DNA from: Thalassia testudinum
Taxonomy: Eukaryota; Streptophyta; Magnoliopsida; Alismatales; Hydrocharitaceae
NCBI GenBank assembly: GCA_037157565.1
Contig: JAZHRO010000022.1
Coordinates: 3,782,001-3,846,000, forward strand
DNA: 64,000 bases
Direction: 5' to 3'
The notes beneath the pieces are model-generated. The model was not told the origin of the DNA and did not search any database. It was given only the letters and a program-made list of their open reading frames with translations. How positions within the stretch are numbered: position 1 is the stretch's first letter; every line of letters begins with the position of its first letter. Of the stretch, positions 54,199 to 64,000 are shown one piece after another. A program made the position numbers and the translations under genes.

Positions 54199-56847
54199 TG
54201 TAAAGACCCGTGCTGTTCTGAGCCTTTTAAGATGTTTGGACTGTCGGTCAGGCGTCTGGTCAGATGTCTGGACGCTTTCCCAGACGTTTGGAAATTAAAA
54301 TTTTTGGGTATGAGCTCTCGTCTGCGCGCGGGCTGCGTGCAGGTAGTACCCTCTCATTTTCCTTCCCTTCTCTCTCCCTGCCTCCAACGGACCCTAACCC
54401 ACCCTCTTTATAAACCCCTTCCCCCTCTCTTATTCTCCCCACACCAGCCACCTTCCTCTCTTCTTCTCCACTCCAGCGAGAGAGCCAGCGTGAGCAAGTG
54501 AGCATGAGAGTGGCATGAGGAGAAGAGGAGGAGTTGTGATCACGAGCTCGTGTGGGAGCTCACCGGAGGGCGCACCGCCAGAGCAGCATGTGTAAGTGGA
54601 GGAGTGCATCGGGAAGTCATCCTTGACATTTGGAATGACATTTGGAATGACATCCAGACGATGGTGCGGACGTCTGGAGGTGGTTCCAGACATCTGAAGA
54701 GAGATCTTAGCGAAGGTATGTTCCCTTTACGGATACGTCCATGCAAGTCGCTCTGTTGCTACTCTTCGTGTGGCCTTTTTGAGAAGATTTTGTGGTGTCG
54801 TGCAGGATTTGCTTCGGGAAGGTGCGGGACATGCCCTCCCACGCAATTCAGATGTCTAGCGGCTTACCAGACGGCTGGAAGCACTTCTAGACATCTGGAG
54901 AGGAGGTCGGACGTCTGGAGCTGGGTCTAGACAGTCCAGAAGAGTTCTTGGACGTCTGAGAACAACGCAGAGGTTGATGTGCATTTCTGGACACTTTTAA
55001 GACGTCTGGAAGTTATTCCAGATGTTTGATTTGAATCAATAGCACTACTTTTGACCCGTTTAGGGTCCGTTTGAGGTTCGTTTGACGCAAATATGATATC
55101 GATGTTTTCCTTCTGAGTTCCTCTACTTGTTAGAAGGCTTTCTATACTATTGTAAATGCTCCCTTGAGATTATTCCTTGTGATAGGACTTCGTTCAGTTG
55201 CAGGTTCAGGGCTTGCTGAGGCACGTGAGCCTACCGTTCAAGCCCCAATACTCCTGGGTTGACTGGAGAGTGGCTTCCCCTAAATTGAATTATAAACCTG
55301 AATGCATGTGTGGAAGAAATGAGTAGAACCTAGGATGTGGCATGAATCCTAGGATGAGAAACAATTGAAATGTCTATATGCGTGTTTTGCAGTCTTCAAT
55401 GAGTAGATAGAAAACAACTGCTTGTTAATGAACAAAAGTTGCCTGTGAAACATGAATTACCCATACTAGTTAACAGTTGCATGTGACCTTCCTGTGGTAC
55501 ATGTTAAACGATATAATATGAGCTGCATGTGTATAACCTGAGAATGGAAATGTGAATGATAGAAATACGAGCTGCATGTGTATAACCTGAGAATGGAAAT
55601 GTGAATGATAGAAATACGAGCTACATGTGTATAACCTAGGAATGGAAATACGAATGATGAAACCTGGTATGGAATGGCATGAGAAACATGAGCATGAACC
55701 CTACGGGGAAAGTAGGAGTAGAGCTCCTGAAAATATATGGAATGGATCTGGAAATGTGAGTGGGGAAGTGTGTTGACCCTTGAGTACGTAGTACCAAGGA
55801 GAGTGACTGTCCCTTGTTTAGTGTAGAGCGGAGCTAGCCACCCTTGGGTTGGGACCCAGGGTTAGGATTGGCCACTCTGCACCGACTTCTTGGCTTTCAT
55901 GTACACTGTATTAGGGAGAGCTACTAGTGTAGGGAGAGAGCTAGCCACCCTACCGGGCCTGGGGTTCAGCTAGCCACCCTACACTGACTTGTTAGGCCCA
56001 CTGGGCAAACCAGGGTAGTTAAGCGAGGGTGCGCAGACTGTAGAGGGGCGAGACCCCTATTTGGTTCTTAGGGGCTAGACCCCTATTACTGAGAGGGCCA
56101 CTTAGGTGCACCTGTTAACGGAAACGACTGACCGCGTGCCAGTGCAGGGTAGCTACCCATGTGTTTATCATGTGGTCATAGTCACTGTTACGTCTGTTCG
56201 TGACCTTGGGGTGGTTGACTAGGTGTAGGACCACCACAGGGGACTCTCCCGGCCAGGAGAGTACCACATGCGACTTCTACTCTTCGGAAAAGACTACAAT
56301 GAAGATCGTTCCCACGAGGAACATTCGAGATCAAGAAAGAGATCTGATAAATAAACCAATGGGTGAAAAGGAATAATTTGTGAAATAAAGTAATTGGAAT
56401 AAATAACTACTTGTTCACCTTTACTGCTTTAGTTAGCTGGTTGCCACTCTATTCAGCGTTCGTTGACTTTGTGTACTCATAACCCTTTCCAGGTCTAGGT
56501 GTTGAGCAGCCCGAATCTACGGCTGTAAAGGGTGCTGGGCCTAGTAGAGCTCAGTAGCAGTAGCTTCTTTGTTGTACTTCTTTGTAGTAGTTAGGTTAGA
56601 CTCTTGTACCTTTATGTTCTGTACCTTTACGTTCTGTACTTTTATGTTCCTGTACCTTGTTACTTTCTACTATTGTGGTGGTGATATGTACTATAGCGCT
56701 TTTACTTCTTTACTGCTGTATTCTTTTACTGTTAGTTGCTTAGCATAGTGAATGTGGTTTACTTTCCTACTTTTTGGTTATTTCCTGTTGGACGACTGGG
56801 TCTTGGGATCAGTCGAGTCGAGCCGATCTTAGGTCCTGTAGGGATTC
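54199..56847 (+). repeat. Element F 3' LTR (3'-truncated)
   Basis: It starts TGTAAAGACCCGTG, with TATAAA at 54409-54414 and many CAGACGTCTG-like motifs (54240-54290, 54660-54700 and 54850-55030). Three copies of the ~49-bp tandem unit lie at 55516-55661. Similarity to the 5' LTR stops at GTAGGGATTC (56847). Frames at 54232-54930 are artefacts. Confidence 0.88.
55516..55661 (+). repeat. Tandem ~49-bp repeat in F LTR (3 copies)
   Basis: Units at 55516-55564, 55565-55613 and 55614-55661 share GAGCTGCATGTGTATAACCT and GAATGGAAA. The 5' LTR has only two (47845-47940). Confidence 0.85.
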
Positions 56848-56929
56848 CTCTACAAGAAATCCATGTTCAGTCGAGCCGGTCTCGGATTAGTCGAGTCAAA
56901 CCCCATGCTCGGTGAGATGAATAACATCT
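56848..56929. other. Unassigned junction sequence after F
   Basis: About 80 bp contain two GTCGAG(C/T)C motifs reminiscent of the F LTR end (near 56870 and 56890), perhaps a rearranged LTR tail. There is no coding sequence. Confidence 0.3.
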
Positions 56930-57944
56930 GCAAGAAATCAAGATATATGCTGTCATTGCCTCCTTCCCACATGATGTGGGACTAAGGACCTACATTTCCT
57001 CCACGTGCAACTATAGGTGAACTTTGCGCCAAATCAAAGCAGCTGAGGATGCATGCTGCTGTAATGATCACCTGGAATCATCTCAGGACCTGGAGCCACG
57101 TCAGGAGAAGGCAGCAATAGGGTATTGGATGGTTGGAGAAGTGCTGCTGTGATCGGAGAAGATGAGGGCGGTGGTGGATGTCCAGTGTATACCTGAAACA
57201 CACAATATGGCCTTTCAACCTCGTCAAAGATGCTCAGATGCTTTGCTGTGAAGTGACGAGTGCGATGGTGGCCATGATGTGGTGTGAGAGTGTCTATGGT
57301 GGTATAGTGAAGTCGAAGAAGGTGTGCAGTGGTGGGTGTGTTCGGTGAGCGTGCTCATGGTCAGAAGTCCCAATACAGTTAGGGCATCTGATCAGTGGAT
57401 CAAGGCGGAGCTAATGGACTTGGTGGCAGGCTGGTTGGTGAAGTGTAGTGGTCATGCAACTTTACCGGAGGTACGCCAGTGTTAGGGATGGCGGAGGTGG
57501 TATGGGCGATGTCGTGTGTGATCCTAGAGTCTAAGGGGTTGTAGAGGATTAGTGAGGTGAGAGGAAGAGAAAAGGGGGACTTAGAGAGGAGGAGAGTGGA
57601 CAGAAGTGACTGATTATGATAGGTTGGTGTCGAAGAAGGTGAAGGCTCCAGTGAGAGAGACAGTGACATCTGAAGGGGAGGAAGCTCCTGGCAGGTATGG
57701 TGAGGAGCGGACGACAAAGGTAGGAAGTTTCCCTCTACCTATAGTATGTGGCAGAGGGCAAAGAAGCCAAAGTAGAGGGGTCGCCAGAGCAAGTTGGAGG
57801 GAGAAGAAGAGTTTTGGGCCTCAAAACTTGCTAAGGAGCACGGCCTTGCGAAGGGGGTCTTTTTGAAGGCCTCAGGAAGAGCTCCAAGCTTGGGAAGAAG
57901 CTTGAGAAGCTCAAGATTTCAGGGGAGAAGATCCCCAGGATTCT
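56930..57944 (+). repeat. Family K non-coding repeat, plus-strand partial copy
   Basis: It shares GATGTGGGACTAAGG (about 56974-56988), then GTGAAGTG-GAGTGC-A-GGTGG and GCAACTTTACCGGAGG-like stretches with 2560-4560 (minus strand) and 60680-62560. It is cut by the copia-like LTR H. The frames at 57400-57717 and 57606-57866 are not conserved in the other copies. Confidence 0.5.
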
Positions 57945-59169
57945 TGTGTTCGCATGATCTTTATGATAGGATCTTCTAGATAGATTGCTATGCTCACAAT
58001 CACTCAAGCAAAGTATTAGTAATAACAAGAAAGATTTACACAAATCACAATCACAGAAATTGGCACAAGATGTATAGTGGTTCCCCACTCACTTAGGTAC
58101 TCCACTACCTAAGCCTCCCAGCTTAGGGTTTTTAACCCGATTCCCTCAACCCCAAGGAAATCAATTTACTAAACGAGGTAATTAATGGGTTACCTCAACT
58201 CAAGTACAAGAGATGGGTTTGTTACAGCCCAACGAGCAAATGCTCAAGAACAAATATAGCATTGGTGTAAGACAAATAAAATCTTACAACAAAATATCTA
58301 AGCCTCTTAATAGTAATATCAAATTAATACCAATTTGACAACCTAGAATGAACGTGAATACCTTGATAATGCGTGAAGAAATCACCTCAATGTGCTTGCA
58401 AATCCGTAAAGAGATTGAGAGCAGCAAACTATTTCTTCTCTTGAAAATATTGTGAAAATATGAAATATGGCTCTAGAATTTTTCTTCTCTATTTCTTATG
58501 TGCAAACTAAGGGTCCAAGGGTTTATTTATAGAGTTAGGACCTTAACGGGTTGTCTACTTGACGTTGGGGTTTAAATCCCAATGTTCATATTGCCTAAAT
58601 TAATTTTCTAGCCATTCAGTTTTGAGCCAACGACTACCTGATACCAGTACTAAAGTATGGGTACTGGTACTCGTTGCTTTCAGATTTGGGTTTCAAACAC
58701 TTAACACAAATCTGTAGCCTACTTGTACCGGTACTGATCATGGGTACTAATATTCGTTACCTTCAGTTCTAGTACTAATCATGAGTACCGGTACTCGTAG
58801 GGTATAGGTTTGTTTCTTTGAAAAACCCAAACCTATAACTCACATGTACCGATACTAAACTTTAGTACCTGTACTTGAGGGTTAACAAGTACCTTTTTTT
58901 AAGTAAATTAATCAATTACGTTCTTTGAAAATGATTGTAGTATAAATCCTAGCTTATCTCTAATTTATTTTATGATCTAAGTTGATTCCTTGTTAAGAGG
59001 CATGCATTTTATAAATTAAAGAAACCTAAACTAAAAACTAAAGGACAAAGATGATCACCTCCTCGATTTTTCCTTGTCGTCTTACCTCCTTCATGCCATG
59101 ATCTTCTCCTCATCATCATGCCTCCATCATTTTTTATTTGCCTTGATCTTCACCTAAATTTGAAAAACA
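57945..59169 (-). repeat. Element H: copia-like LTR
   Basis: On the minus strand it runs from about 59169 (TGTTTTTCAAATTTAGG) to about 57945, ending near GAACACA. The TATA box TATAAATA is at 58531-58524. The 3' part contains GTGGGGAACCACTATACATC, as in copia/Sirevirus LTRs. There is no polyprotein or PBS next to it, so it is a solo LTR or fragment. Borders are approximate and no target duplication was found. Confidence 0.55.
58625..58890. promoter_or_regulatory. Array of GTACCGGTAC palindromes in LTR H
   Basis: Perfect GTACCGGTAC occurs near 58728 and 58787. Variants GTACTGGTAC and ATACCAGTAC occur near 58636-58672, with further half-sites. The array lies upstream (in sense) of the TATA box. 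The variants are what deamination of the central CpG would give. Confidence 0.5.
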
Positions 59170-59172
59170 CTC

Positions 59173-59800
59173 TGATAAACATGCATAAATTCATCGTAAG
59201 ATGCATATTTACGATAGTTCCTAGGCCTAGCATTGCATATCATGATATAAATATTGCACAAACATCCATTGCATTGCATTTAGGATAGTTGTATATTATG
59301 TACATTAATTCAGTCATTTTACATGGCTAGGAGGCAGTGCGACATCTTTACGGGCTTCGGATGAAGAATCCGACCATATGGATGGATTCAAAGAGATGAT
59401 CGCAGTCCGTCAACGTGAGAATCACACCGATCAGAGCTCTGTAGTACCCTCCACAAGAAGAAGACGGACGGCCCAGATGGCGCAACGTGACACCATCCAG
59501 GCCACCCCAACTGAGCCAATACGTCCCCAAGCCCACCGCAAGATGAGATCCTAGTCGTTGGATCTCAATCCAACGGTTGAGATGTGCGCTCCACGGCTGA
59601 AGAAGCATCTCTCCTCAGGCAGCTCAAGGAAGGCCTCATCTTGACCATTGGATCTTCATCCAATGGTCGAGACGTGTGACAGCAGCATCCTCCACTTGAC
59701 CAAAAGAGCGCCTTGGCCAAACGGTGAGGCACTCTCTTCACAAACGCAAGACGCGAGTTCGACTCTTGATCTGCTGCACTGTTGACGCGCGTTTGACTCA
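59173..59800 (+). repeat. Element I: Athila-like LTR U3 fragment
   Basis: It starts TGATAAACATGC and follows the A/C/G LTR starts (TATCATGATATAAATATTGCA, then GGCTTCGGATGAAGAATCCG). It has two palindromes (59557-59576 and 59644-59667) and a tRNA-like segment with box A-like TGGCCAAACGG (59714-59724) and box B-like GAGTTCGACTC (59755-59765). It stops before any TATA box and joins an inverted module at about 59801. The frames at 59348-59801 are artefacts. Confidence 0.6.
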
Positions 59801-60679
59801 TGTTTTAACAGTTATTGCGTCGTAGTATAGGTGATCAAGTGTCGTCAACAAATAAAAGTTTTATTACTCGAAAATCGGAGTATCCGAGGTCGAACACAGG
59901 GAGCAATTGGAATTTACTATTAATCTCTATAAAGTAATTGAACACTGTAATTACTCAAAACTTTAGTTCAAATGTAAATGCATGAGTTTGAAAAGCAATT
60001 ATGGTAAAAAGAAAGAATTGGACATCTGATCATGAGATCAGACGTCTTAAAAGATGTCTTTCCCTTCTTTGATTCTTTTTCCTCTGCAATGCCTTGCTTT
60101 TCTTCTGCCTTCTTTCTTTCTTCTCTTGCAGTATCTCTCTCTGCTTCTTTTCTTCTGTCTTCTACGGGTCATCTTCTTCTTCCTTGGCTCTACTTTGCCT
60201 ATCTTCCTTATTTTCTTCTGCCTTCTTTCATTCTTCTCCTGCAATATCTCTCTCTGCTTCTTTTCTTCTGTCTTGTTTGCTCTGTAGTTAGTTTCTCTCT
60301 CTGCGGGTCTTCATCCTTGGCTCTTCCTCTTCTCTTCCTTGCCTCTCTTGCTTCCTTGGCAGAACTTCCTTCCCTCGTTTCTTCTTCCTTTCTGCTTTGC
60401 CTTTCTTCCTTGGCAGAGCCTCCTTCCTTGCAATGGCTAAGTGTTGGTTTCTTCCTCCCTTCTTTCCTGCACACACCACAGCCAAGGCAAAACCCTATCC
60501 CTCTACCCACACCCACGCGTCTCTCTCTCTGTAAACCACTCCCATCACGCTCTCCCAGAGCCGGGTAAACGGGTCAGATCGCATGCCCGTGACCAGGCGC
60601 ACCAGCGTGAGGGTGATGCGCGAGGTGTGCTTAGGCAAGGGTCAGGTCGGATTGTGCCAGATCCGTGAGGTGAAACCAT
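59801..60679 (-). repeat. Inverted U5-like and pyrimidine-rich module, copy 1
   Basis: In plus orientation it contains CAACAAATAAAAGTTTTATT and GAGGTCGAACACAGGGAGC, the reverse complement of the U5 end of Athila-like LTRs. A long CTT-rich tract (60050-60440) and ACCCTATCCCTCTACCC follow. It is duplicated at 63203-64000. The CT-tract frames (for example 60032-60568) are low-complexity shadows. Confidence 0.5.
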
Positions 60680-62560
60680 GGACGAGGCGACGTGAGATAG
60701 GTGAGCGACCTCACCCCAGGTGCATTCAGAGGCACTGGGCAGATATGACAAAAGCAATTTAAACCACGCCAGCACCTTGTAAGTTACCGATGTGGGACTA
60801 AAGGTTGCTGCCTTCTCTCGCGCAGAACTCCTTCAATCAATTTCCACAAATGCGGCCTTCGTTGCGTTTCTCGCTGAACCCCTTGGCTTCGCAAGGCCTG
60901 CCCACGTTTGCAGCACCTGGAGCCTTGCGGTCCTGAAGCCTGGAGCGAGCGTGGAGCTTCTTCGAGTCGCTGTTAATGGCGGCCGGGGCGTGGAACCTGT
61001 CAGACACGAAAATAGCCTCGCGGCCTAATCAGATCATCGAGGGACCTTTGCCTTGTCACGGTGAAGGTGAAGAGCAAGGTGGCAGGCCGCGAGGCGGCCT
61101 AGGCATGCGTGCCTAGGTCACACTGTGGCCGGATGGATGAGTGAGTTCGGGGGACTATTGTGGAGGCGTGGAGGGACGGTGGATGGGCGGATGTTACTCA
61201 GTGAGGTGAGGCGGAGGTTATGTGATGGTCGGCAAGGCGTGTGGGGCTGCTGAGCGACGGGAGCGCCTCGCCGGAGGGTGGCTGGAGATGAGGAAGGTGA
61301 CGGTGGACGGTGGCGGTCGAGGGGTTTTGGATGAAATAAAATGCGGGGAATGAAAGAGGGGGTAGAGAAGAAGAGTTTGAACCTAACTAAAGGGACGAAA
61401 GGAGACGAAGAGGCGGACGGCTGTACCTGTTGTCGCAGGAGAAGAAGATGCCCAGTGGGGGAGGATGGCGGTGACGACGGGGCTAGGGCAGTGCTCGCGG
61501 GTGTTGCGCGACGCGGAGGAGGATGAGGAAGACGACTCTGCCACTGGTTTAAGGGCAGAGCGAAGAGGAAGGGGAGGGGGGCTGGCCGGAGCTCGCTGGA
61601 CCTCTTGGTCGGAGGAGAAGGAGATAAATTTGAGGTGGAAATCCGGCCAAGTCAAGCTGAGGAGGTTCGGCCGGAGTTAGGGTTTAATTTATAGGTGCTT
61701 GGCCGTGCTTCTAGTGCGTGGAGGGCAAGCTTCTAGCCACCGACGTCTCGCCGGAGATGGAAGGTGGTTAGATACCCAAATCTCTCGTGCGTTCGCACGA
61801 GAGATTGGGTGCAAATCTGGGATCAAGATCAGGCTTAGATGGAAGGGGATTCCTCAGAGAATCTCCCTTCCAATTTTGGGAGGGGATCTCTGAGGGATCA
61901 GAGAGTATTCCCTCTCTAATCCTCGCCGGAGAAGGATTCTCTCCCCAATAATGGTAGAGGGACCTGATTGTAAGATTGGTGAGGAAGATAGGGGGGTTGT
62001 TGTGATGATTTTCAAAAGATAGGGACCAAAATTTGATTGGGTGTACTAAATTGCAAAGTAGGTCAAGATGACCTCCCCTTAGGTCCAAATTTTGGTACAA
62101 ACCTAATTTTGACCTAAGGAATCCAATGGTGAAGTTGGATTTTAGGTTTGACCACGTTTGACTGGACATTTTGCGTAAAAACTCAAATTAGGTCAATTGA
62201 TGAGTTAGGACCCTAATCTAGGTCAAACTAGGTTCCAAAGGCCAATTTGAATGTTCTAAACCCTAGGGGATATTTTTCCATGATTTTTAGAGAGTTTACT
62301 TGATTTTTATCCTGACCGAAACCTTGTTGAATTAAGCGGGTCTGTTTTAGGGTTACCAAATGTCATTTAATTCTTAGATTGCACATGAACCCATTTCTGA
62401 TTGATTCAACCCACTTTTTATCTCATTTATACCATTTGACCTATGTTTTGTCTCTGAGAAATCCCGTTTATGTACTGCAATGGTAAAATTACAGTTTTAA
62501 CCTTTATTTCATGTTTTCTTCTTAGAACATTTGTGCCTTTAATTAAGCCCTCTTCTAGGT
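60680..62560 (+). repeat. Family K non-coding repeat, plus-strand copy
   Basis: This is the most complete plus-strand copy: CGATGTGGGACTAAAGG at 60789, a GC-rich part with CTCGCCGGAGG-type runs to about 61700, then an AT-rich tail. It matches 2560-4560 in inverse orientation. No recognisable protein is encoded; the frames at 60792-61028 and 61341-61680 are not shared with other copies. Confidence 0.55.
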
Positions 62561-62579
62561 TATGTAGGAGCTTTTATTC

Positions 62580-63202
62580 TCTTTATTAGGTCAAAATGAG
62601 CTAGTTATGGCTCATGATGAGGCTCTCATCATGCACCTACACCCACCTCAGCAAATTGGACCGCTCGATCTTGATCGAGCAGTCAGCGTCGCTCTGCACA
62701 CAAGGTGCGTGATTCAAATTTCAAGAGAGGCGCCGACCTTCACCGACAGCCTGGCGGGCCTTTAGTGACGCTTACAGTTATCACTAATTTCTCGTAGGTG
62801 CAAGGCCAGCTGCACGCGTAAGTGGGCGTGAGCTAGCTACAATGACACTTGAGCTGGACTTATAGCGACGTCGTGGAGCTCGGTATTGGTCTTATGCCTA
62901 TTCTACCCTCCACTCATCCACTATATAAAGACCTACACCCCCTCCAATCAAAGGTATCTCTACCTACCCTACTCCTACCTACTCCTAAGCTCTAGCAAGC
63001 CTACCAATGCTCCGTTAGAACTTACTCTCGAGCTCCCAAGGCTCTTATTAGAGTAACAAACCTCTACCCTACCAAATATTCCTCCATCTTCCCATCACCA
63101 TTCATAGGTCGCTTTGGAGCCATCCTCCCACCTCCATTCCGGTAGCAAATATCTCCACCTCCTCAACTCCTTTCTACAGTGCTTGATCGAGCGTTAGAAA
63201 GG
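62580..63202 (+). repeat. Athila-like LTR U3/R fragment, copy 2
   Basis: It contains the palindrome GCTCGATC-TT-GATCGAGC (62663-62680), a degenerate box B-like GTGATTCAAATTTC, a broken TTTAGTGACG hairpin (62760-62790) and the TATA box CTATATAAAG (62921-62930) followed by ACCTACACCCCCTCC. The layout matches A/C/G LTRs but the sequence is very diverged. It ends where the second inverted module begins. Confidence 0.5.
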
Positions 63203-64000
63203 TGGTGTTGCAGTATAGTCGAAAAAGCTTTGAAAACAAATAAGAATTTTTATTAGTCGAATGTTAAGTCCAAGGTTGAACACAGGGAGCAAATGGAATT
63301 TATTCACTAATCTCAATAAATGTAATTTGAACACTTAAATATACTCAAAATATAATTAAAAATATAAAGTCGAAGTTTATGAATACTAAAATGTAGCAAT
63401 AAAAGAGAAATTGAGAAGATTGGATAAAAAATATTTGATTGCTTCTTCTCTTTGCCTTGTTCTTCATCTTCTTCTTTCTTCTATCTTTTGTTCTTTATTC
63501 TTCTTCTTTCTTTCTTTCCTTCTTCTTTGGTTCTTCTCTGCCTTAGCTTTCTGATGCTTCCTTCTTCTTCCTTCTCTTCTTTCCTTAGCTTTCCTCTTTC
63601 TTCGTTTTCTTCCTTTCCTCTGCGTGCTTACCTTAGCTTCTCTTTCTTTTCCTCTCTGACTTTGGCTTCTTGTGCTTCCTTCTTCTTCCTTGATTTCTCC
63701 TTCCTTCTTCCTTCTTTCTTTCCTTCAACTTTGCCTTTGCCTTTTCTTTAGCTGTGCCTTCTCTGCTACAGTGCCTCTTCTTTTCTCCCTTAGCTTCCTC
63801 AGCTTCTGCCTTCAGCCCTTTGCTTTCCTTCTTCGCTACGGCTGTAGCTTCCTCTTCCTTCTTCCTTTCCTGTACACACAAGTGCAAAACCTACCCCTAC
63901 CCTCCCCTACATACACTCTCTCTCTATTCTCTCTTAGGTTCGCTCTCCTAAAGCCAATCGGGTATTCGGGTCGGGTCACGTGCACCCGGGTCCAAGCGCA
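63203..64000 (-). repeat. Inverted U5-like and pyrimidine-rich module, copy 2 (runs off the window)
   Basis: It shares GTTGAACACAGGGAGCAAATGG, a CTT-rich tract (63440-63870), AAAACCTACCCCTACCCTC and CGGGTCGGGTCACGTGCACC with 59801-60600. The frames at 63452-63751 and 63633-63887 are shadows of the CT tract. Confidence 0.5.

Larger units (their letters stand above)
38651..56847 (+). mobile_element. Element F: decayed Tekay/Del-type chromovirus (hosts element G)
   Basis: This Ty3/gypsy chromovirus is on the plus strand. Its LTRs start TGTAAAGACCCG and are about 2.7 kb. The 5' LTR is split by element G (38651-39375 and 47169-49171). The internal region is 49172-54198 and the 3' LTR is 54199-56847. 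The 3' LTR lacks the last ~18-20 bp (GGGAACCGGGTCGTAACA), so no target duplication can be verified. Without G it is about 10.4 kb. Placement rests on the initiator-Met PBS, the polyprotein order and the C-terminal chromodomain. Confidence 0.88.

Noticed and set aside
60032..60568. A 178-residue Leu/Ser/Phe-rich frame resembling a membrane protein
   Set aside because: It is the translation of a CTT-rich tract. Other frames of the same tract give similar runs, and the duplicate at 63452-63751 differs in frame and sequence.
60792..61680. Host gene in the GC-rich part of family K
   Set aside because: Frames are short, not shared among the three K copies, and no domain is recognisable.
63452..63887. 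Ser/Phe/Leu-rich frame and opposite-strand Lys/Glu-rich frame
   Set aside because: Both strands of one CT/GA-rich tract; no conserved coding signal.

Overview
This window is plant nuclear DNA made almost entirely of nested LTR retrotransposons. I find no host protein-coding gene, rRNA gene, ordinary tRNA gene or CRISPR array. The polyproteins are of the plant Ty3/gypsy Athila type (tRNA-Asp primer site) and the Tekay/Del chromovirus type (initiator-Met primer site, C-terminal chromodomain), and there are copia-like solo LTRs. This points to a flowering plant with a large, repeat-rich genome. The species cannot be named from this sequence.

Layout, with my own labels. 1-5214: a triplicated motif, a copia-like solo LTR, and a minus-strand copy of a non-coding repeat (family K). 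5215-31039: an old minus-strand Athila-like element (B) cut by two younger relatives. Element A (5890-17555, minus strand, TSD TGGCT) is young and nearly intact: its gag-pol frame has only two stop codons. Element C (19231-30814, plus strand, TSD TCAGC) has a complete outline but a decayed polyprotein. 31040-38650: a truncated plus-strand Athila-like element (D), itself interrupted by a 4.2 kb composite non-coding block (E) with long TA, TG and GA microsatellites. 38651-56847: a decayed Tekay/Del chromovirus (F). A 7.8 kb non-autonomous Athila-like element (G, 39376-47168) sits inside its 5' LTR. 56848-64000: more family K sequence, a second copia-like LTR (H, minus strand), and two Athila-like U3 segments, each joined to an inverted U5-like, pyrimidine-rich module.

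A, C and G look like one retrotransposition system. A and C carry gag, protease, reverse transcriptase, RNase H and integrase. G has no gag or pol and carries an unrelated acidic ORF. G nevertheless keeps the family's LTR architecture, tRNA-Asp primer site, a conserved leader block, a 1.2 kb 3' non-coding block with two polypurine tracts, a duplicated hairpin motif, and a perfect hairpin beside the PPT.

The strongest candidate for something undescribed is in the LTRs. Upstream of the TATA box, every LTR of this family carries a tRNA-like segment with box A-like and box B-like motifs 40-41 nt apart, set among long palindromes. Some of these palindromes are kept as structures although their sequences differ.
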